The translations under genes and the position numbers were made by a program. The notes under the pieces are model-generated. The model had not been told where the DNA came from, made no database searches, and saw nothing but the letters and a program-made list of their open reading frames with translations. From assembly GCA_903825675.1 (NCBI GenBank), contig CAIKBN010000085.1:1-7905 (forward strand): a DNA stretch of 7,905 nt, given 5' to 3'. Origin of the DNA: an uncultured archaeon. Lineage in GTDB: Archaea > Aenigmatarchaeota > Aenigmatarchaeia > GW2011-AR5. Shown piece by piece: positions 7,184 to 7,905 of this stretch (position 1 is the stretch's first letter; each line of letters begins with the position of its first letter).

Positions 7184-7609
7184 GTGAAAGTTACCCTAGA
7201 CTCAAAAGCCATACAAAGCATTAATCTATTTCAGAATATGACTCATTCTTCTGTTGTCGACTGCATTACTGAGGAAGGCGAGATGTATGTTGTCGTAGCA
7301 CAAGGCCAGTATGGCCTGACTATAGGAAAAAACGGCACCAAGATAAAAAATGCGGAAAGGATATTCAAGAAAAGCATAAAAATCTTCGAATACTCGCCTG
7401 ACGTCAAGTGCTTTATCAAGAACATTATCCCAGAATGCCAGGAAATCATGGAAGAAAAAGGCATCATGTACATCCGCGTAAAGCAGAAAGACCGGGCAAG
7501 AGTAATAGGCAAAGCTGGAAAGAACATAAAAATTGCCAACACCATCCTTGAGCGCTTGTTCGGTGTCAACATAAAAATAAAAGGCTCTGTCGGCTCGTTC
7601 AGCGAGTGA
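7184..7609 (+). CDS. nusA: Archaeal NusA-like transcription factor (two KH domains)
   Basis: Small cytosolic RNA-binding protein corresponding to the KH1-KH2 part of bacterial NusA, thought to act in transcription elongation or termination. 141 residues from the GTG at 7184, the usual size of the archaeal KH-only form, which lacks the polymerase-binding N-terminal and S1 domains. KH1 has its RNA-binding loop GKNG at 48-51 within YGLTIGKNGTKIKNAERIF. KH2 has GKAG at 109-112 within ARVIGKAGKNIKIANTILERLF. Both GxxG loops are intact. Location after rpl30e matches the conserved archaeal order. A 75-base spacer separates it from rpl30e, so cotranscription is likely but a separate weak promoter cannot be excluded. 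In most archaea rps12 and rps7 follow; here a convergent gene begins four bases after the stop, so this is the end of the operon. Confidence 0.95.
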   Translation: MKVTLDSKAIQSINLFQNMTHSSVVDCITEEGEMYVVVAQGQYGLTIGKNGTKIKNAERIFKKSIKIFEYSPDVKCFIKNIIPECQEIMEEKGIMYIRVKQKDRARVIGKAGKNIKIANTILERLFGVNIKIKGSVGSFSE

Positions 7610-7613
7610 AAAT

Positions 7614-7905
7614 CTACATTACCTTGCTTCCATTCTTTACCTTCTTTTCAGGAAGAAGTATTGTCCCATCCTCTGAAGCAAGAAGCATGCCATGGCTCTT
7701 TACGCCGCGAAGCTCTTTAGGCTCAAGGTTGCATACAACTATGACCTGCTTGTTCCTGAGCTCATCCGGTTTATATACGCCTTTCAGCCCAGCCACAAGC
7801 TGGCGTTTCTCATTGCCTAGATCTACCTGCAGAACATAGAGTTTCTCTGCATTCGGATGATCCTTTACCTCAGTAATCGTGCCGACACGAAGATCAATTT
7901 TTCCA
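7614..7905 (-). CDS. metG: Methionyl-tRNA synthetase C-terminal/beta-type tRNA-binding domain, N-terminally truncated by the window edge
   Basis: The frame runs uninterrupted from the window end to a TAG at 7614-7616 and gives the last 97 residues of an OB-fold tRNA-binding domain of the EMAP-II/Trbp111/MetRS C-terminal type. Readable family motifs are IDLRVGTITEVKDHPNAEKL near the visible N-terminus, then QLVAGLKGVYKPDEL, VCNLEPKELRGVKSHGMLL and ASEDG. This domain binds the outside of tRNA and raises the affinity of methionyl-tRNA synthetase. Stand-alone archaeal versions are about 110 residues and begin roughly ten residues before IDLRVG, so the real start lies just outside the window if it is stand-alone, or far outside if it is fused to the synthetase; the window cannot distinguish these. 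An internal GTG at 7796 is not the start, because conserved sequence precedes it. The gene is convergent with nusA and separated from it by four bases. Confidence 0.9.
   Translation of the reverse strand, partial: GKIDLRVGTITEVKDHPNAEKLYVLQVDLGNEKRQLVAGLKGVYKPDELRNKQVIVVCNLEPKELRGVKSHGMLLASEDGTILLPEKKVKNGSKVM

Noticed and set aside
7570..7584. T-rich run on the - strand (complement of ataaaaataaaagg) as a terminator of the metG-type gene
   Set aside because: Plausible for archaeal oligo-T termination and about 30 bases beyond the stop, but it is within nusA codons rich in Lys/Ile, where A-runs are expected by coding alone.
7617..7652. Pyrimidine-rich + strand stretch as a nusA terminator
   Set aside because: Only short T runs interrupted by C, within the opposing coding sequence; not distinguishable from coding bias.
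7606..7839. 77-codon + strand open frame after nusA
   Set aside because: It is opposite the clearly conserved tRNA-binding domain on the - strand, and its Ser/Phe/Thr-rich product is not protein-like.

Overview
The window carries the archaeal RNA polymerase large-subunit operon. All genes but the last are on the + strand. The organism is an archaeon: the largest polymerase subunit is split into A' and A'' at the usual archaeal point, the polymerase genes are followed by rpl30e and a short two-KH NusA, and GGTGA-type ribosome binding sites precede several genes. Base composition is moderately AT-rich, proteins are compact, and the rps12/rps7 tail expected after nusA is missing. That combination, with unusually divergent polymerase active-site loops, suggests a reduced-genome lineage such as a DPANN archaeon, but the phylum cannot be fixed from this sequence alone.

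Layout: 1-2868, rpoB (subunit B/Rpo2, unsplit, missing its N-terminus at the window edge); 2872-3177, a 101-residue unrecognised gene wedged between rpoB and rpoA1; 3184-5697, rpoA1 (A'); 5699-6814, rpoA2 (A''); 6878-7108, a short ribosomal protein L30e-like gene preceded by an AT-rich promoter-like stretch; 7184-7609, archaeal nusA; 7614-7905 on the - strand, the C-terminal tRNA-binding (OB-fold) domain of a methionyl-tRNA synthetase-type protein, convergent with nusA and cut by the window end. No intergenic stretch exceeds 75 bases, and no tRNA, rRNA, CRISPR array or mobile element was seen.

How the genes fit together: B, A' and A'' form the catalytic core of the polymerase. B supplies the fork/link region and the hybrid-binding lysines, A' the Mg-binding NADFDGD loop and bridge helix, and A'' the trigger loop. 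L30e is a ribosomal protein and NusA an RNA-binding transcription factor, so the operon links transcription with translation.

The most notable observation is that the nucleotide-addition site looks remodelled. The trigger-loop histidine, near-universal in multisubunit polymerases, is Thr here, and the loop is two residues longer. The bridge helix opposite has changed at several conserved positions, gaining two His and an Arg. A neighbouring conserved His in B is Tyr. The Mg-binding aspartates and the NTP/RNA-contacting Arg and Lys residues are intact, so the enzyme should be active. The second notable item is the AT-rich orphan gene inside a normally tight polymerase operon.
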